The notes under the pieces were generated by a model. That model was not told the origin of the DNA. It saw only the letters and a program-made list of their open reading frames with translations, and did no database searches. Positions 1-8,640 of a stretch of DNA of 64,000 nucleotides are shown here, piece by piece. Position numbers and translations under genes: made by a program. Each line of letters opens with the position of its first letter. Position 1 is the stretch's first letter. The stretch comes from Candidatus Pantoea gossypiicola (GTDB lineage Bacteria; Pseudomonadota; Gammaproteobacteria; Enterobacterales; Enterobacteriaceae), in contig NZ_VWVM01000013.1 in the NCBI RefSeq assembly GCF_008632075.1, forward strand, positions 62,001 through 126,000, given 5' to 3'.

Positions 1-301
1 TCTGTGCTATAGTCGCACTAGTCATGGCGCCGCTTAGTGCTGAGGTTCCGGGAATGTATGAAAGCGCTTTTGAAAGCGAACTCATGTTACCATCCTTATT
101 AAACGACCATACGTAACTACCGTCTGAATGTGATGTCTGTCTGTCTGGTGTGCCATAGAGAGTCTTAACTTCAGATTCCGTTGTTTTATTAGGCGTGATG
201 TGAGCTGAAACATAACTCCGGGTAAACTTATCCTCACCGCTGAAGGAGCTGCATCCTGAAACGAATAGCATAAATGCAATTGCTACCACATAAATCTTCA
301 T
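1..301 (-). CDS. Small lipoprotein, BamE/SmpA-like (partial)
   Basis: The gene is read leftward from an ATG at 301 and runs off the left edge, so only the first 100 codons are present. The N-terminus is a lipoprotein signal peptide with lipobox FVSGC (Cys near residue 17), so the product should be lipidated at the membrane. The following pattern (TPNKTTESEV, LYGTPD, then DGSYVW) resembles the SmpA/OmlA (BamE-like) fold. An AAGG ribosome site lies upstream. It is the first of three leftward small lipoprotein-type genes. The family call is inferred from pattern only. Confidence 0.7.
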   Translation of the reverse strand, partial: MKIYVVAIAFMLFVSGCSSFSGEDKFTRSYVSAHITPNKTTESEVKTLYGTPDRQTSHSDGSYVWSFNKDGNMSSLSKALSYIPGTSALSGAMTSATIAQ

Positions 302-475
302 AATATTGACCTTATGATATTTCCTGAGTTGATTGGATTTTTATGACAATTTCCACCGAAGTTTTGTCAAAGTTTTTTCTTATACTGAAAAGCCCGTTTT
401 TAACTGAAATTCTCCCAGTAAATGCCGGATTATGTAAGCTTTCCCCATATTAAATCCAGGTAAGCGCAAAACTTA

Positions 476-880
476 CTAAAGAGTTGGTTTTGGTACCGGT
501 ATACTTCCATCAATCAATTTTGCACCTTCAGGTCTTTTTGGACAGCCACCTGATGAATACCATCTTGTTATTATCCCTTGCTCAACCAGAAATCGCTTAT
601 CACAGTTTGCATATTCAGGAATATAGTTCCACATACTTGAATCGGATCCATTTACAATCCAGTTATACTGGTAATCAAGTATGCTGCTTCCGTTACTCAG
701 AGCCTGGCTGTTTTGAGGCGGTCCCCACGCCATTACAAGTTCGTCTGCCGACGACCCGACCCATGATGCAGCGATATCCGAACTGGTCTGATAACGTTTA
801 TTAAAAATCAGGTTGCCGAGTGGAGAGCCTGCACATCCAGTCAGTATTAATACAGAAATAATTAAATAAATGCACCGCAT
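476..880 (-). CDS. Small hypothetical lipoprotein
   Basis: A 134-residue protein with a short lipoprotein signal and lipobox LILTGC, so the mature form should start at Cys16. The body contains DELVMAWGPPQ followed by a Y/W-rich segment, a layout seen in small BamE-like lipoproteins. AAGGGAAA precedes the ATG. It is a clear paralogue of the gene at 1192-1563: the stretches around NL.N, SSDIAASWVG and the C-terminal STGG/SSGG match. No function can be assigned. Confidence 0.75.
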   Translation of the reverse strand: MRCIYLIISVLILTGCAGSPLGNLIFNKRYQTSSDIAASWVGSSADELVMAWGPPQNSQALSNGSSILDYQYNWIVNGSDSSMWNYIPEYANCDKRFLVEQGIITRWYSSGGCPKRPEGAKLIDGSIPVPKPTL

Positions 881-954
881 ATGATTTCCCTTAAGTCATT
901 ATTTATAAATTAAGATGTTTTATTTTCATAGTTTCAGTTACTTTTCAACATAAC

Positions 955-973
955 ACCCCTTTAACCAAGGGGT
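955..973. terminator. Hairpin between the two lipoprotein paralogues
   Basis: A 7-bp stem (ACCCCTT / AAGGGGT) with a 5-base loop, followed on the + strand by TTTAATATT. It lies in the 311-bp gap between the two paralogues. The T-run is poor on the strand that would serve the leftward genes, so terminator function is uncertain. Confidence 0.3.
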
Positions 974-1191
974 TTAATATTGCTCAGGCTGAATCCAATA
1001 AAATAAAAAGTTTCCTAGCATCGTTAGTACTCCACATCTCTACATGCATTTTTCTATGACGCCGCGCAGCTTTGTGACGGCTCAATGTTAAAATCGTTGA
1101 GCGGCCCCTTAATTAAAGACACATTTTTTCAGTAATACAGCGACAGATTTGCAAAGTATAAAATGAATCGCTGATTCATATGCCGGCTGTA

Positions 1192-1563
1192 TTACTGCAG
1201 TCCAATTTTCTGCCTTTTGTTAGAAAGACCACCTGTCGAAAGCCATTTTGTTAGTATGCCCTGCTCGACAAAAAAAACATGGGCACAGGTTTCATAATCC
1301 GGCATATGATTGCGCGTTGTTAAACCATATTCATTTACAGGCCTGTTATACAGGTAAGTCAGTGTGCTACATCCGGCACTCCGATTCAGTCTATATTGCG
1401 GCGTACCCCATGCAATCAGCAGTTCATCCTGCGATATCCCTACCCATGATGCAGCAATATCTGAAGCAATCTGATCACATTTGTTAAGTATAAGATTACC
1501 GACTGGAGAGCCTGCGCTCCCAGACAAAATTAAGACAGGCCTGATTAAAGAAAGCCACCTCAT
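1192..1563 (-). CDS. Paralogue of the 476-880 lipoprotein, lipobox cysteine lost
   Basis: A 123-residue protein, similar over its length to the neighbour at 476-880. At the place of the lipobox it reads LILSGS instead of LILTGC: one base change (TGC to AGC) replaces the cysteine that would be lipidated. A C-terminal cysteine shared by the paralogue (SSGGC) is also gone (STGGL) and the C-terminal tail differs. The ribosome site AAGGAG is intact. It may be a decaying duplicate, or a soluble/periplasmic version; the sequence alone cannot tell. Confidence 0.6.
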   Translation of the reverse strand: MRWLSLIRPVLILSGSAGSPVGNLILNKCDQIASDIAASWVGISQDELLIAWGTPQYRLNRSAGCSTLTYLYNRPVNEYGLTTRNHMPDYETCAHVFFVEQGILTKWLSTGGLSNKRQKIGLQ

Positions 1564-1692
1564 TTGTTTCTCCTTCCCAGAAAACTTAATTTTTCAGAAG
1601 CGACATTGGAAGATACTTCTTCAACTTTCTCAACCGGGCATCTCTATATCAGATCATCTTAAAGCGGTCCTGTTAGAGAGTTGATAATATTG

Positions 1693-2397
1693 CTAGATTG
1701 TGCAAATTCTGCGGAATGAGTACATGTCTCGTAATGTACAGAACTCAAATTCCCGAATGATAATTTTGCCAGCCTTCGAGATCATTTCTCTCCACTCCAT
1801 ACTTTTGTCCCTGTATTCCAGTTTTTCCGCTCCATCAAGCGTCTCCAGAAGATACCCCAGCGTAATATGGTACTGATAGGAGTAATGATCGTCACGACGA
1901 ATACCCGTTATTTCTGACAACTCACCTCTTATTTTCTGAAGACGGTTGTATGTGGTCTGATCGGCCGGTTTTAGTGGGATGAAAAAATTATCATTTTTTC
2001 CTGGCAATGGTGCGTCTGAGTCCACCATGAAATCAAAGGATTCAGACAGGCCTGGCTGACGTAAATTAAGTTTATCCAGAAAACATCTGTTAAGCTCGTC
2101 CAGCGCCAGCTCACGAGATATACCGGCTGGCCATGGGCCTGAATGACGATCGCACTCGTTTACACCGGTAAAAAGCGTAATGTGGTAACTGCTGGATGGA
2201 AGGGCCGCCATTTTCCTGAAAAAACTGGTTTCCGGCAGTGCTCTGTATACATTAAGTATTGTATCAAAAGTCTTAAATCCTTCCCCCTGCTGTTCAAGGT
2301 GGCCAAGAAACGTATTACCCGCAAAAGGTAAAGGACACCCGGAGGATGAAAATTTTCTTCCCACATCCGGGGCGTAACTGACAAAATCACGTGACAT
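1693..2397 (-). CDS. DUF1868 protein, 2H phosphoesterase-like
   Basis: 234 residues. Two H-x-T-h motifs are visible, YHITLF near residue 72 and YHITLG near residue 177, which is the signature of the 2H phosphoesterase superfamily (RNA ligase/cyclic phosphodiesterase fold); the rest matches what I know as DUF1868. No signal peptide, so cytoplasmic. The start has GAGGATGGG upstream. It lies 70 bp behind the ROK regulator in the same direction, so it probably belongs to the GDPD-ROK transcription unit. Activity on a cyclic or linear phosphodiester is an inference from fold and context. Confidence 0.75.
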   Translation of the reverse strand: MSRDFVSYAPDVGRKFSSSGCPLPFAGNTFLGHLEQQGEGFKTFDTILNVYRALPETSFFRKMAALPSSSYHITLFTGVNECDRHSGPWPAGISRELALDELNRCFLDKLNLRQPGLSESFDFMVDSDAPLPGKNDNFFIPLKPADQTTYNRLQKIRGELSEITGIRRDDHYSYQYHITLGYLLETLDGAEKLEYRDKSMEWREMISKAGKIIIREFEFCTLRDMYSFRRICTI

Positions 2398-2467
2398 ATC
2401 CCATCCTCTTTTACTGATATACGGGCCGGCGTACCCTTTACACCAGAGTAAAACTAATCCGGCACTG

Positions 2468-3586
2468 CTACTTTTTTATATTCAGTGTGTAATATAAGGG
2501 CAGCATTGCTGCCCCGCGTGACGCACCCTCTTTACTGAAAGCAGAAGCTTCAATTTGTGCTGATGACCGTAACGGCTCTAATCGTCCGCTGACTCTCAGC
2601 CTGAGCTCCTTCACCAGCCGGCCGACGATTTTTTTAGGCATCGCGCCACCCAGCGTGATAACTTCAGGATCCAGCCACTGGATACAGCTGAATATAATGG
2701 GTTCGAGTTGTTCACTGACACGCGCTATCCAGCACTCAATAACCTTATTCCCGCTGCCAGCAAGGCCATCAAGTTCATCGGGATCCAGACCGGCCTTCTC
2801 CAGAGTGATAAGCAAATCTTTATAAGAAGGCCTTGGCAGTTCGAGTGGGAAACTCATTCCAAGTTCTCCGGCATTCGAAAACCCCCCACTCAGAAGCTTA
2901 TTGTCAGCAATAATGCCTGCAGCAATTCCGTAACCCAGGTCAATAAGGACCAGGTCAGAAATGTTACTGTGATTACCGGAGTAATATTCGGCAATGACAG
3001 AAGCATTTACGATGTTTTCTACCCAGGTCGGGTAAGGTAACGCTGCTGCAAAGACTGCCTGGAGGTCAACCTCCCTCCAGGTATCAAGCCATGCTACTGT
3101 CTGTCTTTTACGGCCGTCTTTTTTCAGGAATCCCGGAACGGCATATCCAATGCCCAGTATTCGTGAGTTACTTAAACGTTTCTTTTTAAGTGCACCGGCA
3201 ACCATCTGTATGACCTGATTGACCGTATGGGATATTTCACGGTTTTCAGTATGTTTTTCTGAAACCTGTATGAGCGGTTTTCCGCTAAGGTCAACGACGG
3301 CAATGTCAATAAACCCAGGACTGAAGGAAACGCCTATAGAGCAGGCCCCTCCTGGATTCAGGCGCAGGGGTAAAGAAGGCTGACCACGCTTGCCATCATG
3401 TACAGGCTCACCCTCGATGATCAGACCGGTAAAAATGAGTTCACGACACTGCTGTGTTATAGCTCCCGGAGTCAGTCCTGAGAGACGACTGAGCTCGGCC
3501 CGTGTAACGGTGCCATGATTCCTGATCAGGTCGATCAGGTTACGCTGCGTCGCGCTCAGTTCTAAAGGTGCACTGACTAAATTCAT
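2468..3586 (-). CDS. ROK-family transcriptional regulator (NagC/Mlc-like)
   Basis: 372 residues. Residues 10-60 form a winged helix-turn-helix (TVTRAELSRLSGLTPGAITQ), followed by a ROK domain with the D-L-G-Y-G-I-A-A-G phosphate-type loop near 220 and GGFSNAGELG near 240. The canonical ROK zinc motif CxCGxxGC is not present: after GELG the sequence is MSFPLELPRPSY, so this member lacks the usual metal site. ROK regulators respond to sugars or sugar phosphates. It is 29 bp behind the GDPD gene and faces the importer operon, which it probably controls together with itself. Confidence 0.82.
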   Translation of the reverse strand: MNLVSAPLELSATQRNLIDLIRNHGTVTRAELSRLSGLTPGAITQQCRELIFTGLIIEGEPVHDGKRGQPSLPLRLNPGGACSIGVSFSPGFIDIAVVDLSGKPLIQVSEKHTENREISHTVNQVIQMVAGALKKKRLSNSRILGIGYAVPGFLKKDGRKRQTVAWLDTWREVDLQAVFAAALPYPTWVENIVNASVIAEYYSGNHSNISDLVLIDLGYGIAAGIIADNKLLSGGFSNAGELGMSFPLELPRPSYKDLLITLEKAGLDPDELDGLAGSGNKVIECWIARVSEQLEPIIFSCIQWLDPEVITLGGAMPKKIVGRLVKELRLRVSGRLEPLRSSAQIEASAFSKEGASRGAAMLPLYYTLNIKK

Positions 3587-3615
3587 GATAATTCCTATAT
3601 ACGGGCATCAAATGG

Positions 3616-4443
3616 TTAAGCACATTTTAACCCGGCGTCTTTGATGAGTCTTTTGACATACAGGACGTCATCATGGCTGACCATGTCAATCAGACCTTCC
3701 TTCATCCAGAACAGTATCTCGCTGCGGACATCATGCCCGAACTTAAAACGGTAGTACTCCAGCGTATCGAGACCGAGCTTGCCCGGAGTAAGGTAAAGGC
3801 GTACACCTAATCCCGCCTGCTTATAGGCCTTCAGATCGTCTATATGTGTATGTTCATATTCAAGACAAACACAATCAGCACCCGAACCGAGAATAGCTTC
3901 AAGCTGATTTTTATAGCGTTCAAGTGAGACTGTCTGAATCTTCAGACCCGGAACACTGTCCCTGACCTGATTAAGCAGTACATGGTTAAACCCCAGTAAC
4001 TGCATTCTTTCGATAATGCCTGTACTGGTGTTCACCAGTTGGGTGAATCTTTCAATAAAGCGGTCAAGACGACAGCGCTGTTTTATCTCTACGACAAGAC
4101 CCATATCGTGCCTGATCGCCCAGTCAAAGATGTCATCCAGTAGCGGTATAGCAGCCTTTCCTTCTTCGGAGGAAACGCTGACGCCAAAGTCATACGTTCT
4201 CAGTTCGTCGAGAGTCATATTTGCCACATAACCAGAGCCATCCGATACTCTGTCAATGCGGTAATCATGAATAACCACCATTTTCTCATCCTTAGTCATG
4301 TGCACATCGAGTTCAATACTCGACATTCCAGCCAGGCGTGCGCCTTCAAATGCCAAAAGCGTATTTTCAGGATACTTACTGGAGTATCCACGATGGCCGT
4401 TCGCCAGTACGACCCCTTTACTGGCCTGATGGAAGTTGAACAC
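3616..4443 (-). CDS. Glycerophosphodiester phosphodiesterase (GDPD family)
   Basis: Hydrolyses glycerophosphodiesters to sn-glycerol-3-phosphate and an alcohol. The family motifs are all present: NGHRGYSSKYPENT near the N-terminus (catalytic His-Arg and Glu-Asn), IELDVHMTKD (metal ligands) and VVIHD (second His); VEIK follows. No signal peptide, so cytoplasmic, in line with substrate being imported first. I prefer the GTG at 4443 (AAAGG eight bases upstream) over the GTG at 4452, which has no spaced ribosome site. It is the first gene of the leftward unit with the ROK regulator and DUF1868 protein, divergent from the ABC importer. Confidence 0.85.
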   Translation of the reverse strand: MFNFHQASKGVVLANGHRGYSSKYPENTLLAFEGARLAGMSSIELDVHMTKDEKMVVIHDYRIDRVSDGSGYVANMTLDELRTYDFGVSVSSEEGKAAIPLLDDIFDWAIRHDMGLVVEIKQRCRLDRFIERFTQLVNTSTGIIERMQLLGFNHVLLNQVRDSVPGLKIQTVSLERYKNQLEAILGSGADCVCLEYEHTHIDDLKAYKQAGLGVRLYLTPGKLGLDTLEYYRFKFGHDVRSEILFWMKEGLIDMVSHDDVLYVKRLIKDAGLKCA

Positions 4444-4478
4444 GTTCAGCACCTTTGAGAAAAAGTATTATCCTTCGC

Positions 4479-4505
4479 TATTAAGTATGTTATCTAAACT
4501 TAATA
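4479..4505. promoter_or_regulatory. Inverted repeat in the divergent control region
   Basis: Perfect 8-bp arms TATTAAGT / ACTTAATA separated by 11 bases, just upstream of the leftward GDPD gene. A further outer pairing TTCGCT / AGCGAA surrounds it. Its place between two divergent units under a ROK regulator makes it a candidate operator; binding is not shown. Confidence 0.4.
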
Positions 4506-4607
4506 AAAAAAGCAGCGAAAATCTAATTTATTTTTTTATTTAATAAAATCATATATATACAGTTTTCTTAATGAGGGATATCCTCAAGTAATTCACTGTC
4601 ACAAAAT

Positions 4608-4627
4608 TTTAATGTTTAAACATTAAA
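4608..4627. promoter_or_regulatory. 20-bp perfect palindrome upstream of the importer
   Basis: TTTAATGTTT followed by its exact reverse complement, ending about 28 bases before the start of the ATPase gene. NagC/Mlc-type ROK proteins bind AT-rich palindromes of similar size, so this is the best candidate operator for the ROK protein at 2468-3586. A shorter repeat TGAGG-N5-CCTCA lies at 4572-4586. Confidence 0.5.
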
Positions 4628-4655
4628 GTTAATCGTGATGATAATTAGGGACTGC

Positions 4656-5726
4656 ATGATGGCTAAACTGAGACTTGAAAAAATTACAAAGCGTTTTGAC
4701 GAGTACTATGCAGCGAGAGAGATCTCTTTCGATGTTGAAGAAGGGGAGTTTGTCACCCTGCTGGGACCCAGCGGATGCGGTAAAACAACCCTTCTGAAGA
4801 TGATTGCGGGATTCGTTACCCCAGACAGTGGAAACATCATTCTGAACGGTCAGGCAATTAATACACTACCCCCGGAGAAGCGAAGCACTGCGATGTGTTT
4901 CCAGTCTTACGCTTTATTCCCTCATCTGAATGTTGTTCACAATATTGCTTATGGGCTGAAGCAGAAGAGGATCCCCCCTGGCGAACAGAAAGCTACGGTG
5001 AATACCGTGCTGAAACAGATGGGCCTCGGATCACAAAGACACAAAATGCCTTCTCAGCTTTCAGGCGGGCAACAGCAAAGAGTTGCGATCGCGAGAGCCA
5101 TGGTAACAAAGCCTCACGTCATGCTTTTTGATGAACCTCTTTCCAATCTGGATGCAAAGCTGCGTGAAAGTGTGAGATATGAAATCAAGCAGCTTCAGGA
5201 GCGCCACAACCTTACATCAGTTTATGTGACGCATGACCAGAGTGAAGCGCTCTCCATGTCAGACAAAATTGTGGTACTTAATGCAGGGAACATTGCGCAG
5301 GCAGGCACACCTGAAGAAATATACTATCAGCCGGCAAACCGCTTTATTGCCGATTTTATTGGTGCGGCAAATATTATGCAGGCAACCATATGCAGGGCAG
5401 AACAACCCGGCTATTACAGGGTATCCACTTCAATGGGGGGCTTCTACGTCAGCTCTTCCAGAGTACCTGAAAGCGATCATTGCTGGATATGCTGGCGACC
5501 CGAAGATGCTGTATACATTCCGGAAAGCAGAAAAGACTCTAATCACTTTACCATCACCGTTGAAAGTATGGCTTTTATGGGAAACCATACCGAGGCTTTG
5601 GGGCACACAAGCGATGGAACCGGTGTGCGGCTGCAACTTATAAAAAAACCTTCCTTTAAAACCGGTGGGCAGGCATGTTTCTATTTGCCTGAAAATGCCA
5701 TCGTATTTCTGGAGCCTGTGATATGA
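4656..5726 (+). CDS. ABC importer ATP-binding protein (Pot/Afu type)
   Basis: Cytoplasmic ATPase of an importer. Walker A GPSGCGKTT is near residue 37, the signature LSGGQQQR and Walker B VMLFDEP follow, with the switch histidine in YVTHDQSEA, and a C-terminal TOBE-like region of about 120 residues, as in PotA/FbpC (MOI family). The start at 4656 or 4659 (AGGG 5 or 8 bases upstream) is preferred over the upstream GTG at 4635. The stop overlaps the next start by four bases (ATGA). First gene of an ATPase-permease-permease-binding protein operon. Confidence 0.88.
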   Translation: MMAKLRLEKITKRFDEYYAAREISFDVEEGEFVTLLGPSGCGKTTLLKMIAGFVTPDSGNIILNGQAINTLPPEKRSTAMCFQSYALFPHLNVVHNIAYGLKQKRIPPGEQKATVNTVLKQMGLGSQRHKMPSQLSGGQQQRVAIARAMVTKPHVMLFDEPLSNLDAKLRESVRYEIKQLQERHNLTSVYVTHDQSEALSMSDKIVVLNAGNIAQAGTPEEIYYQPANRFIADFIGAANIMQATICRAEQPGYYRVSTSMGGFYVSSSRVPESDHCWICWRPEDAVYIPESRKDSNHFTITVESMAFMGNHTEALGHTSDGTGVRLQLIKKPSFKTGGQACFYLPENAIVFLEPVI

Positions 5727-6592
5727 AAACCAATGTACGGCAGGAGTTATTTGCCTGGCTTCTTATGATAAGCGGGCTTGGTACTATCCTTATGCTTATG
5801 GGCTCAACATTCTATGTTCTGATAGCGCAGAGTATTGGCTATTTTAACCTGACGGGTGAAAGTTATTTTACACTTCAGTACTGGTCCGGGATGCTTCGCG
5901 ATCCCGTACTGGTGAGCTCACTTCTTTATTCATTAAAAGTTTCACTTCTCGGAGCCCTGGGGGCCGTTATTCTCGCCTACCCCATTGCTTTATGGCTGAG
6001 AAAGCCGCTGCCCATGAAAGAAAGTGTCATTGCCATACTGCGTATACCTATGTTTATTCCTGGCCTTGTTGCAGCCTTTTTATTTATTAACATTATTTCA
6101 TTCCATGGTGTTATTAATGAGTTCCTTCTCGCCGCAAAAGTTATCAGAGCGCCGCTGCGTATGCAGAATGACAGTTTCGGCACGGGAGTCATTGTCCTGC
6201 AGATATGGAAGAATATGCCCTTTGCGCTGATTCTGATAAGCAGCTCAGTGAATACTGTGAAAAATGATCTTTTAAACGCATCGGTAAATTTAGGCGCTAA
6301 TAAGTGGCAGAGGTTTATCACTATTGTACTGCCACTTACCCTGCCCGCAGTGCAGGTGGCATTGATTATTGTATTCATTGATGCGATCGGTGACTTTGCT
6401 TTTTATTCAGTCGCCGGGCCTCATGATGTTTATTCACTTGCGCGACTGATGCAGTCAACGGCTATGGAGTACGGAGAATGGAATAACGCTGCCGTGATTG
6501 CCATGATCATCATGATAACCTCACTATTATTCAGTATAGCAGTTAAGTTAATGATAACACCTTTCATGACATGCAAAGGCGACCTGAAATGA
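5723..6592 (+). CDS. ABC importer permease (PotB-like)
   Basis: 289 residues with about six membrane segments and the cytoplasmic EAA-type loop NASVNLGANKWQRF near residue 190, which docks onto the ATPase. The type is that of PotB/AfuB-like membrane proteins for spermidine/putrescine, iron or phosphonate/phosphodiester importers. Translation is coupled: the ATG overlaps the stop of the ATPase gene and the stop overlaps the next start. Confidence 0.88.
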   Translation: MKTNVRQELFAWLLMISGLGTILMLMGSTFYVLIAQSIGYFNLTGESYFTLQYWSGMLRDPVLVSSLLYSLKVSLLGALGAVILAYPIALWLRKPLPMKESVIAILRIPMFIPGLVAAFLFINIISFHGVINEFLLAAKVIRAPLRMQNDSFGTGVIVLQIWKNMPFALILISSSVNTVKNDLLNASVNLGANKWQRFITIVLPLTLPAVQVALIIVFIDAIGDFAFYSVAGPHDVYSLARLMQSTAMEYGEWNNAAVIAMIIMITSLLFSIAVKLMITPFMTCKGDLK

Positions 6593-7431
6593 ACGTGAAC
6601 AGTCCAGAAAAGACCAGTGTAGTCATGAGAGTTTCGGTAGCTTTTTTTCTCATTGCTAATTTTATATGGCTTGGGCTGCCCGTGGGCATGGCGGTAATAT
6701 GGTCGATGGTTGACCCTGCACATCCCTGGAGTTTCCCTGACATATTTCCGGACAGCCTCTCTTTCACAAGATGGGTAAATATGTGGCAGACGACATCGCT
6801 TCCTGACGCTATGTTCAACAGTTATTCGATAGCGTTAACAGTAGCTCCCCTGAGTCTGTTACTGGCTCTTCCTACTGCTTATGCTTTCGGACGCATACCT
6901 TTCAGAGGAAAAGGGATAGCTGAAATCCTGACGCTGATCCCCCTCGTTATGCCGGGTATGTTGATCGGCATATTTTTCAGCGCCATGATCTTGCAACTCG
7001 ATATCGAAAATCCTTTTATCAGCATCGTTACGGGACATACTGTCCTCGCACTGCCTTATGCAATAAGAATACTTTCCGCCGGTTTCCGGGCTGTACCGCA
7101 GGAGATGATTGACGCCAGCCGCGATCTGGGTTCGGACAGGTGGGCAACATTCAGGAATGCTTATCTGCCTTTTCTGAAGAGTGCCATTCTTGCTACTCTG
7201 ATACTGTGTTTCGTCAGGAGTCTTGAGGAATTTTCCGTTTCATATGTACTGGGTTCACCGGATTTTATTACCATTCCGACAATACTTTATTCTTTCCTTG
7301 GATACACGTTTGTAAGACCAGACGCAGCAGTTGTATCAATAATACTCATCATTCCTAACATCTTCCTTATGATCATCATTGAAAGAGCGCTGAAGGATAA
7401 TTATGCGGCTGAGTCAACTGGCAAATATTAA
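6589..7431 (+). CDS. ABC importer permease (PotC-like)
   Basis: 280 residues with six membrane segments and an EAA loop DASRDLGSDRWATF. The ATG at 6589 overlaps the upstream stop (ATGA) and has AAAGG nine bases before it; an earlier in-frame ATG at 6571 has no ribosome site, so 6589 is chosen. Forms the membrane heterodimer with the preceding permease. Confidence 0.88.
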   Translation: MNVNSPEKTSVVMRVSVAFFLIANFIWLGLPVGMAVIWSMVDPAHPWSFPDIFPDSLSFTRWVNMWQTTSLPDAMFNSYSIALTVAPLSLLLALPTAYAFGRIPFRGKGIAEILTLIPLVMPGMLIGIFFSAMILQLDIENPFISIVTGHTVLALPYAIRILSAGFRAVPQEMIDASRDLGSDRWATFRNAYLPFLKSAILATLILCFVRSLEEFSVSYVLGSPDFITIPTILYSFLGYTFVRPDAAVVSIILIIPNIFLMIIIERALKDNYAAESTGKY

Positions 7432-7446
7432 TATGAAGAGGTTAAT

Positions 7447-8547
7447 ATGAAACGCTTTTTAACTTTAACTACCGTTATAACGGTTACTGGTCTCTCTTTT
7501 TCTGCGGCAAAGGGAGCGCAGCTTTCAGAAATGACGTGGAGCGAGGTTGTCTCCCAGGCAAAAAACGAAGGGACAGTTAACTTTAATGTCTGGTATCTCA
7601 AGCCACAATGGCGAAATTTTGTAAAAGAATTTGAATATGAGTACGGTATTAAAGTAATCATTCCTGAATCGACCATAGACGGGAATCTGAATAAAATTCT
7701 TGCTGAAAAAAATAAAGAAACCGGGAAGCTTGATGTAGTAGGTTTTACGATGAGCCAGATGCCACTTGTCCTTAACTCTCATACCGTTTCGCCAGTAGCA
7801 TGGCTTCCTGAATACCAGAATGGCTATAGTCAAGTCAATGGTACCGACTTCCTCGGATATGGCCTTGCATTCTGGGGAAGCCAGACCGGGTTTGCGTATG
7901 ACCCGCTGCAAATGCAGGACAAAAAACTGCCTCAGACTCTGGAGGAGCTTCAGGGCTTCATCGACAACAATCCAAATTTGTTTGGATACAATGATCCGCA
8001 AAATGGCGGGGCTGGTGAAGCTTTTATACAGAGAGTACTGACACTCCACGGACAGGGAGAGCATAAGTTAGCTGATAAAGCAGACCCGGCCGTTCTCCAG
8101 CAGTGGGATAAAGGATGGGAATGGTTTATTAAAAATAAAAGTAAGATCACGCTCACAAAATCGCAGGCAGACAGTCTTACCCGTATCAATGATGGCGAGC
8201 TTATTCTGGCACCTGCGTGGGAAGACCACCTGCTGACTCTTAAAAAAACAGGTGCAGTGACATCACGCATAAAATTTTATGTACCCGGGTTTGATATGCC
8301 TGCCGGTGCCAACGCTGTAGTAATAGCTAAAAATTCAGCACACCCCGCTGCATCTGCTCTGTTTGTCAACTGGCTGATCAGTGAAAAAACGCAAAGCGAA
8401 CTCCATAACGTTTTTGGTTCAATTACGGTAAATAAACATCTGAATAAAGAATTCGATGATAAATTTCAGAAGGTAAGCTTTTATAACGCCCCATACAGCG
8501 TTGAGCTCAAAAAAGAATTTTCAAGGCGGGTATTGCTGGGACGATAA
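7447..8547 (+). CDS. Periplasmic solute-binding protein of the importer
   Basis: 366 residues with a Sec signal peptide (cleavage probably after AAKGA, near residue 24) and a two-lobe binding-protein pattern: VNFNVWYLKPQW near residue 43, ILAEK...KLDVVGF, YGLAFWGSQTGFAYDP at the hinge, and a C-terminal HPAASALFVNWLIS. The arrangement resembles YnjB/iron/phosphonate binding proteins (family 1/MOI). The substrate cannot be read; the neighbouring GDPD and 2H phosphoesterase suggest a phosphodiester. Starts 15 bases after the second permease. Confidence 0.85.
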   Translation: MKRFLTLTTVITVTGLSFSAAKGAQLSEMTWSEVVSQAKNEGTVNFNVWYLKPQWRNFVKEFEYEYGIKVIIPESTIDGNLNKILAEKNKETGKLDVVGFTMSQMPLVLNSHTVSPVAWLPEYQNGYSQVNGTDFLGYGLAFWGSQTGFAYDPLQMQDKKLPQTLEELQGFIDNNPNLFGYNDPQNGGAGEAFIQRVLTLHGQGEHKLADKADPAVLQQWDKGWEWFIKNKSKITLTKSQADSLTRINDGELILAPAWEDHLLTLKKTGAVTSRIKFYVPGFDMPAGANAVVIAKNSAHPAASALFVNWLISEKTQSELHNVFGSITVNKHLNKEFDDKFQKVSFYNAPYSVELKKEFSRRVLLGR

Positions 8548-8603
8548 AATTTTCCGCATAATAAATGATTTTTATCAGATTACACATCCTGTCTCTTACC
8601 AAC

Positions 8604-8640
8604 AAGGTGCTATATCAGCTCTGGTATATGCACCTTTTGT
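8604..8640 (+). terminator. Terminator of the importer operon
   Basis: Stem AAGGTGC / GCACCTT, extended by inner ATA/TAT pairing, followed by TTTTGT, 57 bases after the binding-protein stop. Confidence 0.6.

Noticed and set aside
484-804. 106-codon open frame on the + strand
   Set aside because: It mirrors the leftward lipoprotein gene, has no ribosome site and no recognisable domain.
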